In this document: piece after piece, positions 21,274 through 33,149 of the stretch
How positions within the stretch are numbered: position 1 is the first letter of the stretch
How the letters are laid out: each line of letters starts with the position of its first letter
From: Rhizopus sp. PT2906
Taxonomy: Eukaryota > Mucoromycota > Mucoromycetes > Mucorales > Rhizopodaceae
Reading direction: 5' to 3'
Length of the DNA stretch: 64,000 nucleotides
NCBI GenBank assembly: GCA_025529335.1
Contig: JAMYHX010000088.1
Coordinates: forward strand, 49,727 to 113,726
Translations under genes and position numbers: made by a program
The notes under the pieces: model-generated
Database searches by the model: none
Seen by the model: only the letters and a program-made list of their open reading frames with translations
Told to the model about the DNA's origin: nothing

Positions 21274-22498
21274 TTAATCTTGATGTTTTGACATTACAGC
21301 ACGTTTATTTATCTTTTACTAACGTGGCTAATGTTCGATCAAGTGCCTAAATATCTTGCATGATGAAATGATCTTCAACTGGAATTGACTTGTTTCAATT
21401 ATAAAAACAAGAATGAAAGGGGTTTCTCTCTCTCTCTCTCTCTCTCTCTAATAGATCAAGGCTTTTTTTTTTAACCATGAGATAATAGCTTGTTCTATGA
21501 CTCAATCTATTGATCCCTATCATCTTATATTCGGGTTATCCGCCTATTTTGGAAATCATTTAAAGATTAACAAACAAAGGGGTAATAGTTTAAATTGAAA
21601 ATATTAGGCGAGTGCATTATATTTGTTATAGAAATGCTTTGTACATAAACATAAAAGTCAAGTTAAACCAACGTGTCGCAATTATACAGATTTAGATAAC
21701 GTCTCCGCTCATTCAGGGAAAAAAGGTTGCAAAAGTCTTTTTTGAAATTCTTGTTTCAAAGAAAAAAGAAACCCAGAAAAAAAATTTTTTTTTTTCTCTA
21801 TTCTCGATTTGCCTTGGAGACAACAAGACTGGGTCAAGTGAGAGGGAAAAAAAAAAAGCATCGAATGGGAAAATAGTTTCTATTGGACAAGAGTTGCAAT
21901 ATGCAAAACTTGATAAATGTAAAATGCCATATCAGCTGAAAATCCTAGAAAGAGGCAGCGAGCGAGAGAGAGAGATAGAGATAGAGAGAGAGAGAGAGCG
22001 CGCATAGATGCATAAAAGGAAAAAATAGAAGGGTTATTCATTGTCACTTTAATGTTCTTTTTTTAGGCTGCACGGGACCCCCTTTTATTAATATGACTAT
22101 AGTTTCATAGAGAAAGAGAGAAGAGGATGAGTGATATCAATTCGCGTTTTTAGATAAAGTCAGGTTTGATTCAAGATAGTTGTCTAGGAAATACAAGTGG
22201 AGTATATTTTGCTGAATGAGAATCAAAACGGGATTCAAATAGTATTTGTTTGGACAGGTGTCAGTCAAAATCTGATTAAGCTAAAGCTGATTTGAAAAAT
22301 CTTTTTTCTACTCACATTACAAAACCTCGCAAATGACCTTTCCCCTATTCTAAAGACGCATATATATGAGCCGAATTAAATCTAGTCAAAAATATTTTTT
22401 TCTTTTTTCTTTTTTCTTTCCTTTTTTCTTTCTTTCTTTCTTTCTTTTTCTTTCTTACTTTCTATTTTATTTCTTTACTTTTCATATATATTTTAATT
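21274..22498. other. Intergenic with simple repeats
   Basis: Long upstream region of the gene at 22499. It holds a (CT)n run near 21425-21450, a (GA)n cluster near 21960-22000 and a long pyrimidine tract just before the start codon (about 22393-22460). No coding signal seen. Confidence 0.45.
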
Positions 22499-23530
22499 AT
22501 GTCAAGAAGACAAAAGAAACAATTAAATGAACCAATTGATCAAGGAGAAGAAGAAGATGAGGATGATGAGTTAATGTCTGAAGAAGAAGAATACTCTGTC
22601 AGAGGATCGCTTGACTGTAATACGGGATCTAAAAAAAGAAGAAGGACTGTAAAGAACAATAGAGCTGAATTTGAATCAAGTAGTCATGACGATAATAAGG
22701 TACCTACATTTATTTCAAGCCATTCTCCTGTTTACACATTTTTTAAGTCAATTCACAACAGTGATGATGAATTGACACTTTATGATTTGAAAAAACAATT
22801 AGATACTACATCACTTCAAATACAACACATGTCAAATGAAATGTCTGAATTAGCTAAAGAAGTCTCTAATATTAAACAATTACTAATCGACATAAAGAAC
22901 ACTGTAAAAAGAAGCATTCAACATAGTACATTAATCCCATCATCAACGTCATCTATTTCTACTCATGACGGTGTACAGCAACAATCACAAGAAAATGATC
23001 TACTCATACCCGCAAAGTTTGCCCCCATTCAGGGACCATTTCCAAAATACACTCAAATGGATAGAACACTACCTAGGCCCTCTGCTAAAGAAGTAGCAGA
23101 AACCTTGGGAGGAAAAGAACATAGTCTTCAGTTTACTTCGAATCTTTATGTTGATTTAATTGAAAAAGTGCTGGGTCCACAAGAAGAGAATCAACATTTA
23201 GATTATAGAGCAATGGTCAAGGAAGCAATCATGATCACCAAGGCAGTTGTATCTCATGTAAAGGAAGCGCACCGGATTGACCCTGAGCTGAGATGGAGTT
23301 ATATCGATCCAACCGTCAAATTGGAGACTTACAAGATATTAGAAAGCGCAACTGAGCATCTACTACCTCTCAAAGTCTGTCTCGAATATTGGGGAGCACA
23401 TGTATTGATCAGTAACTTTTGGGTGAAGCGGAAAAAATACAACAAGAAACCGATGAAGGATACACCTTCACCTACTACCAAAAAACCAGATATTTCACCT
23501 TTTAGTATTCCATTTTTAACAAATCAATAG
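22499..23530 (+). CDS. Coiled-coil protein of unknown function
   Basis: A single exon of 343 residues. The N terminus is acidic (EEEDEDDELMSEEEE) followed by a basic KKRRR patch that could be a nuclear localisation signal. A heptad-like helix follows (about residues 95-140: LYDLKKQLDTTSLQIQHMSN...). The C-terminal 150 residues (from FAPIQGPFPKYTQMDR to ISNFWVKRKKY) are aromatic-rich and look like a folded domain, but I do not recognise it. A nuclear DNA- or chromatin-associated role is only a guess from composition. Confidence 0.7.
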   Translation: MSRRQKKQLNEPIDQGEEEDEDDELMSEEEEYSVRGSLDCNTGSKKRRRTVKNNRAEFESSSHDDNKVPTFISSHSPVYTFFKSIHNSDDELTLYDLKKQLDTTSLQIQHMSNEMSELAKEVSNIKQLLIDIKNTVKRSIQHSTLIPSSTSSISTHDGVQQQSQENDLLIPAKFAPIQGPFPKYTQMDRTLPRPSAKEVAETLGGKEHSLQFTSNLYVDLIEKVLGPQEENQHLDYRAMVKEAIMITKAVVSHVKEAHRIDPELRWSYIDPTVKLETYKILESATEHLLPLKVCLEYWGAHVLISNFWVKRKKYNKKPMKDTPSPTTKKPDISPFSIPFLTNQ

Positions 23531-23821
23531 GGAATAAACTACAGAAATAAGTATATGTTTTTTGTAATGACTACTTTTTTTTTGTGAACCGCGGCAGCTT
23601 GAGTTAATCCATATGCATGAACGGCAATTCTTTGTATTAAATGTTTGTGTTTATATGACACTACATAGACCGGTTCTCTGCAGTATTTACCAAATGATAG
23701 TCGTCAAAACAAAGAAAGAGAGGGAGAGAAAGGAGTAAGGGCAATGGGTTTGTGCAACAAGACAAGACTTTTTGTTATCTCTTTGTTTTTTATTTATTTC
23801 TTCTTTCTTTTTCATAGACGC

Positions 23822-24769
23822 ATGTTTGAATTACGGTCCATTAAATTTGCATTTGGCCTTGCTGTGCTTTTTATCTGCCTCTTTTCATTATACACGCTTC
23901 AACAGCGTACGATGACAACACCGGATGCAGTCAGCACGAAATGGAAATTGAAAAACTACGCTCAGCCACCACCAGATGTATTGGCAGCTATAGACAGAAA
24001 TACGATTACCGAAAGAATGCAAGGTCGGAAGAAACCGTTAAACATTTTGCTGATAGCCGTCGTCAACACGGGTATGATGAATTACACACTCAACTGGATA
24101 GAATCCTTGAAACGCACGGGACAAGACGACAAGTACTTGGTATTTGCCATTGACCAAGGCGTGGTTGATATCATGACCGAAAGGGGACACGAACAACACG
24201 TCACTTTGATTCCGGCCGACTGGTTCCATCGTCCGCTCGATTCCGGGTTTGCTCGTTGGAAATCCAATAGCTACCTCTCGATTACCCACGCGAAGACACT
24301 CGTGGTCGAGAGACTGCTTTACTCTGACATGACCGTTTGGTTTACCGATGTTGACATTGTATTTCTAAGCCCACACATTCGTGCGACCATGCTTGCACAG
24401 ATGGGCGGCCGAGACATGGTCTTTAGTCAAGAGATTGATCAACGAGTGATCAATTCAGGATTTTATATGATGCGGCCCACACTTGCTTCCAAACGGTTCA
24501 TGAGCCTTGTCATCCAAGATCAGGACGATACGCAGGTGCTGACACAGCAAAAGGTCATGAACCGGGTCCTTCGATCGGCTTTTACCAGAGACTTTATGAG
24601 CTGTCCTTACCGCTTCCTCGACATGCTCCTGTTTCCTAATGGGTGCGATTACTTTAGAAAGAACCTTCCAAACAGACTTGGCATACAACCTCTCATGCTT
24701 CACGCCAATTGTCTCATCGGCGATAAGAAAAAGGACGCGCTGGCCAAAGAAGGCATGTGGTATCTATAG
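23822..24769 (+). CDS. Type II membrane glycosyltransferase (nucleotide-diphospho-sugar transferase type)
   Basis: A 315-residue protein from ATG 23822; the frame is open to an upstream ATG at 23744. The segment between contains a GTAAGG...CATAG pair that looks like a 5'-UTR intron, so the later start is preferred. One membrane anchor (IKFAFGLAVLFICLFSLYTL) is followed by a lumenal catalytic domain with DxD motif TDVDIVFLSP and the VINSGFYMMRP and LPNRLGIQPLMLHANCLIG motifs of the Nucleotid_trans (GT77-like) group. Probably a Golgi enzyme adding sugars to proteins or cell-wall polymers; the donor sugar is unknown. Confidence 0.82.
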   Translation: MFELRSIKFAFGLAVLFICLFSLYTLQQRTMTTPDAVSTKWKLKNYAQPPPDVLAAIDRNTITERMQGRKKPLNILLIAVVNTGMMNYTLNWIESLKRTGQDDKYLVFAIDQGVVDIMTERGHEQHVTLIPADWFHRPLDSGFARWKSNSYLSITHAKTLVVERLLYSDMTVWFTDVDIVFLSPHIRATMLAQMGGRDMVFSQEIDQRVINSGFYMMRPTLASKRFMSLVIQDQDDTQVLTQQKVMNRVLRSAFTRDFMSCPYRFLDMLLFPNGCDYFRKNLPNRLGIQPLMLHANCLIGDKKKDALAKEGMWYL

Positions 24770-24935
24770 TTTTCTATTTTTGGTGCACTGATGTTATTGT
24801 TACACAGGCTTGATGTGCCTAAATCAGGAAGATGGTATTGTAAACAATAGAATGAGTTTCTTTAAAGTCAATTGAAGCTGTATTTTTTATATACATATAT
24901 ATTTTTTAAAAAAAATAAACCATATATATTGTTGA

Positions 24936-27900
24936 ATGTATAAGGCTCCAAGTAAAGAAAGAAACCTGGGTATAAGAACCAACGGTGACTGGCGACATCG
25001 TCCGATATCTCCATCCAACAGCACGTCCACACCGGTACGCTCAGCAAGTCCCAACATACCAAGTCCTTTACCTCGTCCAGGCCGACAGAACACAACATCA
25101 AAATCAGTAGCAGCTCTTCAGCAACAATGGCAACAACAACAAGAGCCTCCAATGAAACCATCAAGGTATCCCTTGACAAGACGAATATCGAGCGAAATAA
25201 AGTATACGCCCGAAAGCACCAACGATGTCGAAGTGATTTATGACGATGATGAAGGTGATGACGTCGAAGAGGAACGTATGGTTGTCATTCAGGATGTGAG
25301 GTCAAGGTCACCAAGTATCCATCGAGGCTCGACAGGATCTGTTCAGTCCTATTTTGGTCAAGAGTTTCGGGTCGTCAAGGAAGGTTGGATGTACCGTAAG
25401 AATGGGCTAATGGTAAATATAATGAAAATCATAACAAAGAAAAAAACATTAAGATGTATTGTAGCAGTGGAAGCCTGTTTACGCAGTTGCTAAACATGGT
25501 AATTCTGTTAAACCTGGTGGACTCTATCTCTACAAGGATTCAAAGGTAAAGAAAAGCAACGTCTAGGATGCTATGTGACTTATTCTTGAAAACCAGTGTA
25601 CACATCATATCCAAACGTATGATATGAGCGAAGTACTTGAAGTATCGCCTCGTGCACAAGAATATAAGCCAGGCATCAAATGGGAGATTCGAATGCTAGT
25701 GAAACGAGATGATGTTACTTTAGCAACTGACGATATGACTTCAAGAAAAGATTGGATCGATTCGCTTACGTCTATCATGGGCAAGGTTTCTCTGGCGACG
25801 CAAAACGAGCTCACGTCGCGTATACAGACGTCCGAACAAATGAACCGGGACCTGCAGCAGGTTGCAGAAGAACTAGACACAGAGAACCATCAGCTGAGAG
25901 CCCAGATTGAGAGTCTGAAGGAGGCTGCGGTCAAGAAGGAGCACCAGTTTCAGCAAGAGATCGAACTGCGAGAGGCTGAACTCAAGGAGGCTCTAGAGAA
26001 ACAAGAGAGGTTATTTAAGAAGGATTATCAGGCAAGAGAACAGGAACTAGCAGCAGAGCTTGATCGAACACGACAGGCCCTGGAAACCAAGTGCGAGATT
26101 TATGAAAGAGAAGCAAAGCAGTGGCGAGCCAAGTATGTTGAACTCGAGACAAGACAAAGTCGTAACCTGGATACAGATGAAAAGAAGGTAGAGATGCTCG
26201 AAATGGAGGTGCTCAAGTGGCGTCATCGTGTGAGTGAGCTAGAGGAAAAGCAAGAGCAAAGAAAGACGTCTGAAAAGCCAACTGAGACAAATGTGACTGA
26301 AACGCTGTCTGATGTCAAGTTCAACCTGCAGCTGCTTCGTGACCATCTCAGTCATTCTTCAAATGAGACCACGCCTGCCTTGGATGAAATCAAGACGAGC
26401 ATTCACAAGTTATCTGAAACCTTGGAGGAGGCCAAGTCCAACTGGAAGCAGCTCGAGGATGATATCGTCAAATTGTTGGAAACTGAAAAGCAGAACGCAG
26501 AAGGAAAAGAAGCTAGCCAGAAGCACAGTCTGTCGTTGCTTGCTGATGATATTAACCATCTACGTGAAGAGTTGGTGGGTATCACTCTCGATTCAGACGA
26601 AGAAAATGACAACAAGAAAACGCCTTCCCTGACAGAAAAGTTTGATATCCTGATCGATATGGTCGAAAATCTTCAGATTGGCCAATCTCGCCTTTCGTCG
26701 ACTTTATCTGAAAAGCCAAATACAGAGAAAAAACCTACAGAAGGCTATCAAGAAAAACTGGATGCTTGGATGCAAGAGACACGCAACATGATCAAGTCAC
26801 ACCATCCGCCTGGTTCAGAGGTACAGTCTCTCTATGACAAGCTCTCAGCAAAAATAGAAAGTGTCCTTATGGAACTGATCAAGTCTCAAGAACAGAACCA
26901 AGAGGAACAAACAAAACATATCAAAACCATAGGCAATTATCTACAGCTGATGACAAATGATATTCAGAATAGTGCCATACCTGATCTACCTGCTCTTTCA
27001 CAGCAACTCGAAGATGTCGTCGAAAGACTAGCAGTAACAGAATCCCGCCTTTGTCAAGTCAATCCAGGCACACTCATGGCACCATCCAACTGGACACCTT
27101 CACCACCTGCAGAGGAACTCAAGAATATGAGCGATGATGACAGATTGACCCAACTCCACAATTTTGTCAAGAACACAGAACGTTTCATGGAACGCGCCTT
27201 ACTTGCGCTAAGTCGATATGAGGGTGGTAACTCCAACAGCATCGAAGAGATCATTCGTCGTGCTGTCAAGGGTGCAAGCAAGCTTCAGATAGAACAGGTC
27301 ATGGCCCTTCAAGACCAGAATGTAGAAGAACGAAAAGAGATTGACAAAAAAATGCAGCGCTATGAAGAAAATGCTCGTGTCTATTTTGACAAGTCGATGG
27401 AGAAGATGCATTCTGATCTTCACGAGTTTACTGGTGTTATGTATGAGATGCTCGAGCGACTCGTCTTGCAAGCATTAGAGCACGATCCTAGTTTGACAAA
27501 TAATGCAAATCCTGATGGACAACAACAACAGCAACAACAAAGATCGGTTCAAAGTGTGATTGATATTCATGCTAAACTATCAGGTCTTAATCAAGCGTTG
27601 AAGGCAGAAATTGAAAGGCTCGAAATAGAAAAACAAGGACTAGAGGCAAATGTTAGAAAGATGAGGCAAGACAGTAAAGAGCTTGAAAGAGAACTCGACA
27701 AGAAACAAGCTGAGCTAAAGTTCATAAAGTCTGAATATGATCGTATGAACCAGGATATACAACGATCAAGACATGACGCAGCAAATCAATTGGCAAGAGA
27801 ATTAGAGCCTTTGATGCATCAAATAGCAAAACTAAAGAGAGCAGCTGGTGATAATACTATGGCACCAGAGAGTGACGATAGTGGATATACACATATGGCA

Positions 27901-28206
27901 GATGAAAGTGTAGGTTGATAGTTTTTATACTTTGATTTATACTCATTATATTTTATAATTCAGTCTTCTCTTTCAAGGCACCCTTTGCCAGTAACACCAA
28001 ATAGACTCTCACGCTATGAAGATGAAGGAACAGAACGAAAGCTAAGGTTTCCTAATCACCGAAAGAGTTCGTTTTCCTCACAGTCTTCAGAGAATACCGA
28101 AAACAAGCAATACTATGACCAGCAATCCATAAAGTCACCTCTAATTGGAGCAAGAGACAGACCAAGGGGCAAGAGTCCTTTGGCAGGTTTCTTGGGACGT
28201 AAATAG
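24936..28206 (+). CDS. Large PH-domain and coiled-coil protein
   Basis: Four exons (24936-25412, 25465-25545, 25597-27909, 27964-28206) give 1037 residues. A disordered Ser/Pro/Arg N terminus is followed by a PH domain spanning exons 1-3 (VVKEGWMYRKNGLM, GGLYLYKDSK, then VTLATDDMTSRKDWIDSLTS with the conserved helix Trp). A very long coiled coil occupies most of exon 3, with a polyglutamine run near residue 820. The C-terminal tail is basic and ends GKSPLAGFLGRK. Such proteins typically link membranes to cytoskeleton or act as cortical scaffolds; the precise ortholog is not recognised. Confidence 0.8.
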
Positions 28207-28343
28207 TGCCTGTAACATGTTTATATACCAATAAATAGTTCATATTTGTGCATATCTTATTATAAAAAGTAAATATGTTTACCATTGAATGTGATATATA
28301 TATATTATGCTTTATTTACAGTAAAATAAAAAAGTGTTTTTAA

Positions 28344-29186
28344 TTACATGACTTTTCTTCTCTTGAAGCCAAGCATCATCTTTGATCCACTGGATGATGT
28401 CAAAGGAGACGTAGCAGGAGCAGCAGGCTTCATAAATAAATTCAGCTTTATTGGCTGCTCGCCTTCTCTTTTCAATTCTGTTGGTTTAGCTTCACGGTCT
28501 AAACCTTTTTCTTCTGCAAGCTTTGATGCCTTTTCAACCTGCTCCTTTAGTAATTCTTTTTCTCTTTCTTCATCATCTTTAGCAGCTCTTTCCATCTTTT
28601 GAATAGCAGCCTACGGAACAGAAAGTAATCAGCGTCACCCCTCTCCCTCTTTCGTATTTCGTTGTTTTTACCTGTTTGGCAAGTGTCTTTGGACTGTTAT
28701 CAACCCAAGCAATATGTACACCTCGTTCTGTTTCGTCTACTCTAAAAATACCAGCTCTTCCCATTTCTTTACAGAATTCGGTAAGTGTATTCCATTTAGT
28801 TGCGTTCATGTGAATGTGATCTCTCTGTGCAATATAATCCATGTAAACTCTGTTTGCAAGGACTCTCTTTGTACCGTGTGATCGAGAAAGTAGACGGATG
28901 AAGTTTTGTTTGAATTCTTCAGAATAGCTGCTAATGAATTTGCCAGGATTTTGAGCTACAACTAACATTTGTCGTTGATGGGATTCAGACATCATGTGAC
29001 ACTTGAAACCATTCTCATCTCGACACTGCTTTTCACATGCTTGGCAATAGAATTTCAATTTTTGCAAGCCCTTAGACTATATATATATTCTAATGAGTTA
29101 GTCTTATGTTTACATTATTGTATTGTTCATATTACCTTCATCTTGTTGCTAAGGTACTTTGGAGTACCAAATTCTGCTTTAGGCAT
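28344..29186 (-). CDS. KIN17-like DNA/RNA-binding protein
   Basis: Three exons (29186-29136, 29076-28672, 28610-28344) give 240 residues. It starts MPKAEFGTPKYLSNKMKSKG, the conserved KIN17 N terminus. A C2H2 zinc finger follows (CQACEKQC...HMMSESH), then the winged-helix region (FKQNFIRLLSRSHGTKRV, WNTLTEFCKEMG, DNSPKTLAKQ). A charged coil comes next, and the protein ends FKRRKVM. Human KIN17 (393 residues) adds a C-terminal KOW domain that is absent here, as in several fungi. KIN17 is linked to pre-mRNA splicing, replication and UV response. Confidence 0.92.
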
Positions 29187-29458
29187 ATTGAACTAGTTTG
29201 TTTTATTATTATAGAAAAAGAAAAGAAAACAAAGGAATACTCCCAGTTTATTATTAACCAATGTCTTTTGTGACTTTTTATTTCAGAACTTTCTATTGGT
29301 GAAGCTACATTGGAAATTCTATACTACAGGATTTTAACCTAAAGAAGATATCTGATCGTTTTACTTGATCCAAAAAAAAAAGCTTTGATTTTTACTAAAC
29401 TTTTGCATAGTACGAACACTAGTTCGGTCTGACTGTAGAAGAACATGTAGTCATAACA

Positions 29459-30287
29459 ACAAAGAAGAAATACAAATACAGGCAGGATTATCTATGATCA
29501 ATACGACTAAACATGATACATTGCATGATAATAAAGTATATCGCACAAAGAGCCATTCTTTTTATTTCTTTGTTTATTTGCAAAGGATTAAAGAAATATT
29601 CATCATAGTGATGATTAGCATGACTAGCATCGCTGTACTTCATATTCTTCAGGATTAGTTCTACAATCACTAAATTAAAGTTGAATGCGTGCGATCTCAA
29701 TGCTATCTATATATAGAAGCATTTCACTCGGTTTTCTTTGATAAAGAATGTCTATGACCTTGCCTATGCAACCAGCTTCGATTTGAGTTGGGTCGTCAAC
29801 GCCCAAAATTGCGGCGATTTTTCTAATAGCGTCACTTTCTGCTTCTATGTAGCCATCAAAGGCAGGCAAAGTAAGACCAGTAGCAAAGAAACCAGCAAAG
29901 AAAGCGAGGGTCAAGAGTTTGAATTACATTCTTCTGTGTGTTCTTTTTTATAGTGAACTCTGTCGGCGTTGGCAAATGTTTAGGATCGCAGGAAAGCAGA
30001 TCCAGAAAAAAAAAAAAAGGGAGTAAAATGCATACGACTGACCCTGATACAATGTCAAACGGAGGGTGCATCAGTGTTGATATTGAAGCATATAAAAAAG
30101 AGGGACCTTTTCGTTTTTTGTTGTTGTTGTTTATTAGGCATTTCATATCAAGGCTTTAAGATTATTATTTGTATTTAAACAGATCTTTAAGATATTTAAT
30201 AGAAATACTCATTTCGAGTAACCATTGATGATACTCTCAGTTGTCTATTCACGTAACAAGTTTAGGGGGTGCTTTGTTTTCTGTTTA
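29459..30287. repeat. Duplicated segment, copy 1
   Basis: About 800 bp (core 29496-30287) is identical, by eye and without indels, to 45584-46375, an offset of exactly 16,088 bp in direct orientation. The left edge (29459-29495) is diverged, with substitutions and a roughly 45-bp length difference, while the right edge is abrupt after CTGTTTA. No terminal inverted repeats or target-site duplications are apparent. Confidence 0.93.
29675..29929 (-). pseudogene. Small secreted-protein gene with stop at codon 2, copy 1
   Basis: The minus-strand reading ATG (29929-29927) is followed immediately by TAA and then by an 80+ residue open frame. That frame starts FKLLTLAFFAGFFATGL, a typical signal peptide, and continues PAFDGYIEAESDAIRKIAAI to ARIQL. 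A single C-to-T change from CAA would convert an MQFKLL start into ATG-TAA. A TATA-like TATAAAAAA lies just upstream. The same defect is present in the copy at 45763-46017. The family is not recognised. Translation from the in-frame TTG downstream is conceivable but unlikely. Confidence 0.6.
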
Positions 30288-30380
30288 AATGGTCATTGCA
30301 TTGCTTTCGAGGTCAGCTTCTTTTCAAATACATGTCATGCTTTCCCAGAAAGGATCGTCTTTATAAATACAAGCAAAAAG

Positions 30381-30382
30381 GC

Positions 30383-30413
<31 letters not shown>
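30381..30413. repeat. (TA)n microsatellite
   Basis: An uninterrupted TA run close to the 3' end of the CID-RRM gene. Similar runs occur at about 1479-1507 and 7686-7711 (inside introns) and 34038-34063. Confidence 0.9.
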
Positions 30414-30414
<1 letters not shown>

Positions 30415-30467
30415 CGTGTGTACATTGTTTTTATTATTCTTTATGTAAAGCTAAAGGAAAGGCTCGT

Positions 30468-31701
30468 TCAATGCCTTGTTCTTTTTCTATTATCTTCAAA
30501 CTGATTGTTATATCTCTTGACACCACGTTCATCATCTTTCCATTCTGGTTTATACTCTGCTTCTGGTTCCTCAATCACCATACGATCACGTACTGGTTGT
30601 CCTTGAAAACCACCTACTCTGGCTATCACCAAATTATCTTTCTCTTCTGCACTTAGTTCAGCCAAAGGTATAATCGAATCACCGCGATCGTAGTTGAAGT
30701 GTTTCTTGGGTCCAAACCCAAATCCCCAATTGACCTTCACAGGCATGCCTTCGACCATGAGCCCTGCTCCATCGTATTTGGCTGCTTCTGTGGCTGCTCG
30801 AGTAGTAAATTTGAGGAATGCATTATGTCTACCCTTTAATTTTTTTGATACCTAACAGAAATTATAGTGAGTATATTGTGTATGATACAGGCATATGTAT
30901 ACTCACAATCACACTAGCTATCTCTCCATATTTGGCAAATAAGCGTGCCACATCTTCTCTTTCATAGTGATCAGGAATAGGACCAACAAATAATGTACGT
31001 GTAAGGACTATATAAAAAGAGAGTCATAAGAAAGTGTTTTATCTTTTTGTTTCTTTGTGTACCTCGAATACAACCAGGTGGTAGACTGGTATCACTCATT
31101 GGCTGTGCTCCTTTATATTGTATCTGCTGTGGTGGCTGCTGTTGCTGTTGATAATACTGATACTGCTGTTGGTAATATTGCTGATATTGTTGTTGATATA
31201 ACTGCTGGTTCATTTGTTGATATATAGGAGCGTTATTTATATTATTATTACTGTTGTTGTTGGCTGTCTGAGTCATTTGGCGATGGAGCCAAGGTTCTTG
31301 AGCAGATGAATTAGCAGTAATGGTAGATGTAGTATGTGTAGTATGAGGAGTAACAGTAACAGGAGACGTAGTAGTAGTAGTAGTAGTAGTTTTATTAGCG
31401 ATATTATCTGTGTCATTACCCCATCTTGACTTTTTTTCTGTTCTTCCAATATTCGCAAGGGGCACAGAAGGTCCTTGGGGTGGTGGCCAAATACTTGGTT
31501 TTGTTTTAGACTCACTAGCAGCTAGTCGAGGGTCAAGGCGAACTTGGGCTGGTGTGTTGGTGACTGGTGCTTGCACTTGGGCTGAGGTCAAAGCTGGTGT
31601 TGGTGTAGTGACCAAACTGCCCAAAAGTTTAGCCAAAGCAGGAGGAAGTGATAGATCCTTGTTTACTTGTTGTGTGACAGGTGCAGCAGTTGTTGTCGCA
31701 T

Positions 31702-31736
<35 letters not shown>

Positions 31737-32633
31737 CTAGTGTTGGTGATAGGTGTAGTGTAGCTACCATTGCTGCTATTACTGCTAGTACTGCTGTTGC
31801 TAATACTGCTACTATTGTTATTATTACTTGTTAAACCGGGAATATTCAAGTTGCCAATGTTACTAAGTGTTGCCAATAGAGCAGCTGTATCAACAGGTGG
31901 AGACACTATTATTATCAAGAATGATAATTTATAATAAAAAAGTGTGTTTTAATACCAATCCAAACGATATATATATAAACTCTTAAGAAAATTCAAAAAG
32001 TGGGTATTTTTAAAGCTTCTTTTTATATAAAATTGTGTTTGATAATAACCTTTGTCCTGCTTACTTTGTTTTAAAAATGAATCCTTTACATACTGAACTA
32101 CTTCCTTTGGATAAATGCTTCCTTGTTCCCAAAAATCCAATGTCTTTTTCACCTTGTCCTATTGACATTTATAAGCAAAAAAAAAAAAGAAAAAAGAAAA
32201 ACATGATCTTACCTTATCTTTGGTTGAACATGACTCAAAGCATCCGATAAGCGAATCGTCCTTCAAGACAATAGCAAACCGTTTAAGGTATCCTTCTGCT
32301 TCAAAGCTTCCTTTTTCATTATTCTCTTCTCTTCTCCTTAGCTGTTTATGGACCGCACGCGAAATGGCGTCAATTACATACAAACCTGCCAAGCGATAAT
32401 CAGGTGGTGCACTTTCAATGAATTTCGTAATGCATTGTATAATGTAATTATGATGCTAAATTACATGTGTGGGCCCAATCATGTATAATGTGTGTAACTA
32501 GTTCACTTACCTTTGGGTGAGAAGTTGCCAATTGTTGAAGTGAAGTAATTTTAGATGCTGATACTGGTAATTTGCTATCTAAAATTGACTTGAGTTCCTT
32601 GTCAAAGAAGGTTCGATCCCAGTTATCTGTCAT
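30468..32633 (-). CDS. Nrd1/Seb1/SCAF-type CID-RRM transcription termination factor
   Basis: Six exons (32633-32511, 32455-32213, 32158-32065, 31905-31063, 31007-30907, 30851-30468) give 595 residues. The N-terminal CID binds the RNA polymerase II CTD (SKITSLQQLATSHPK, then FIESAPPDYRLAGLYVIDAI). A long Ser/Thr/Asn- and Gln-rich linker follows. The RRM comprises RTLFVGPIPDHYEREDV, FAKYGEIASVIV and the C-terminal part VEGMPVKVNWGFGFGPKKHF. Family members (Nrd1 in yeast, Seb1 in fission yeast, SCAF4/8 in animals) couple RNA recognition to Pol II termination and 3'-end processing. Confidence 0.92.
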
Positions 32634-33149
32634 TGTCTAAATAAGTGAAAAAAAGAAAGAAGGAAGGAAAAAAATAAAAAAAACCTTTTAATAGCCCGCA
32701 CCTTCAAGAGTTATACCCATTTTGATGCATTTGCGTCACACGTAGATTTTCATTTTAATAGAGTATACACATACACACTATGTATTGTATTATATGCAAT
32801 TTACATCAACAGGGGATTATGGCATGTCGAGTTAGAAAAAGAGTAAAGGAACAAAGAAAAGAAAGGAGGAGGCTTTCTATTAAAAGAAAACTTGTATGTT
32901 TAAATCAATATCAAGCCTAATAGTATCACTTTTTACATGCAATCAAATGAGCCAGTACTCTTTCTCTCTCTTTCTCTCCCTTTCTCTCTCTCTCTCTCTT
33001 TCTTTGTTTTGTCCTCTCCATCTCCTTCTTTTAGGTGTGATGGGCGGCCATTAAAATCAAAACTTCTGTGGCTTATCAATAACCAGGGGACTCGAGGTTC
33101 ATTTTGGATACACACACACATCTTTCTCTCTAGTCAACAAAATATAAAA
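32634..33149. other. Divergent promoter region between CID-RRM gene and mS12
   Basis: 516 bp with a strong pyrimidine tract (about 32958-33008, CTTTCTCTC-type repeat) on the uS12m side. No gene seen; a frame open through the tract into uS12m is a leader translation only. Confidence 0.45.

Noticed and set aside
21425..22460. Simple repeats as CRISPR or tandem-repeat arrays
   Set aside because: They are plain (CT)n/(GA)n and pyrimidine tracts without repeat-spacer structure, and the genome is eukaryotic.
23744..23821. Upstream start for the glycosyltransferase adding a hydrophobic stretch
   Set aside because: The added residues lie between a GTAAGG donor-like and a TTTTTCATAG acceptor-like site, so a 5'-UTR intron is more likely; the later ATG still leaves a full membrane anchor.
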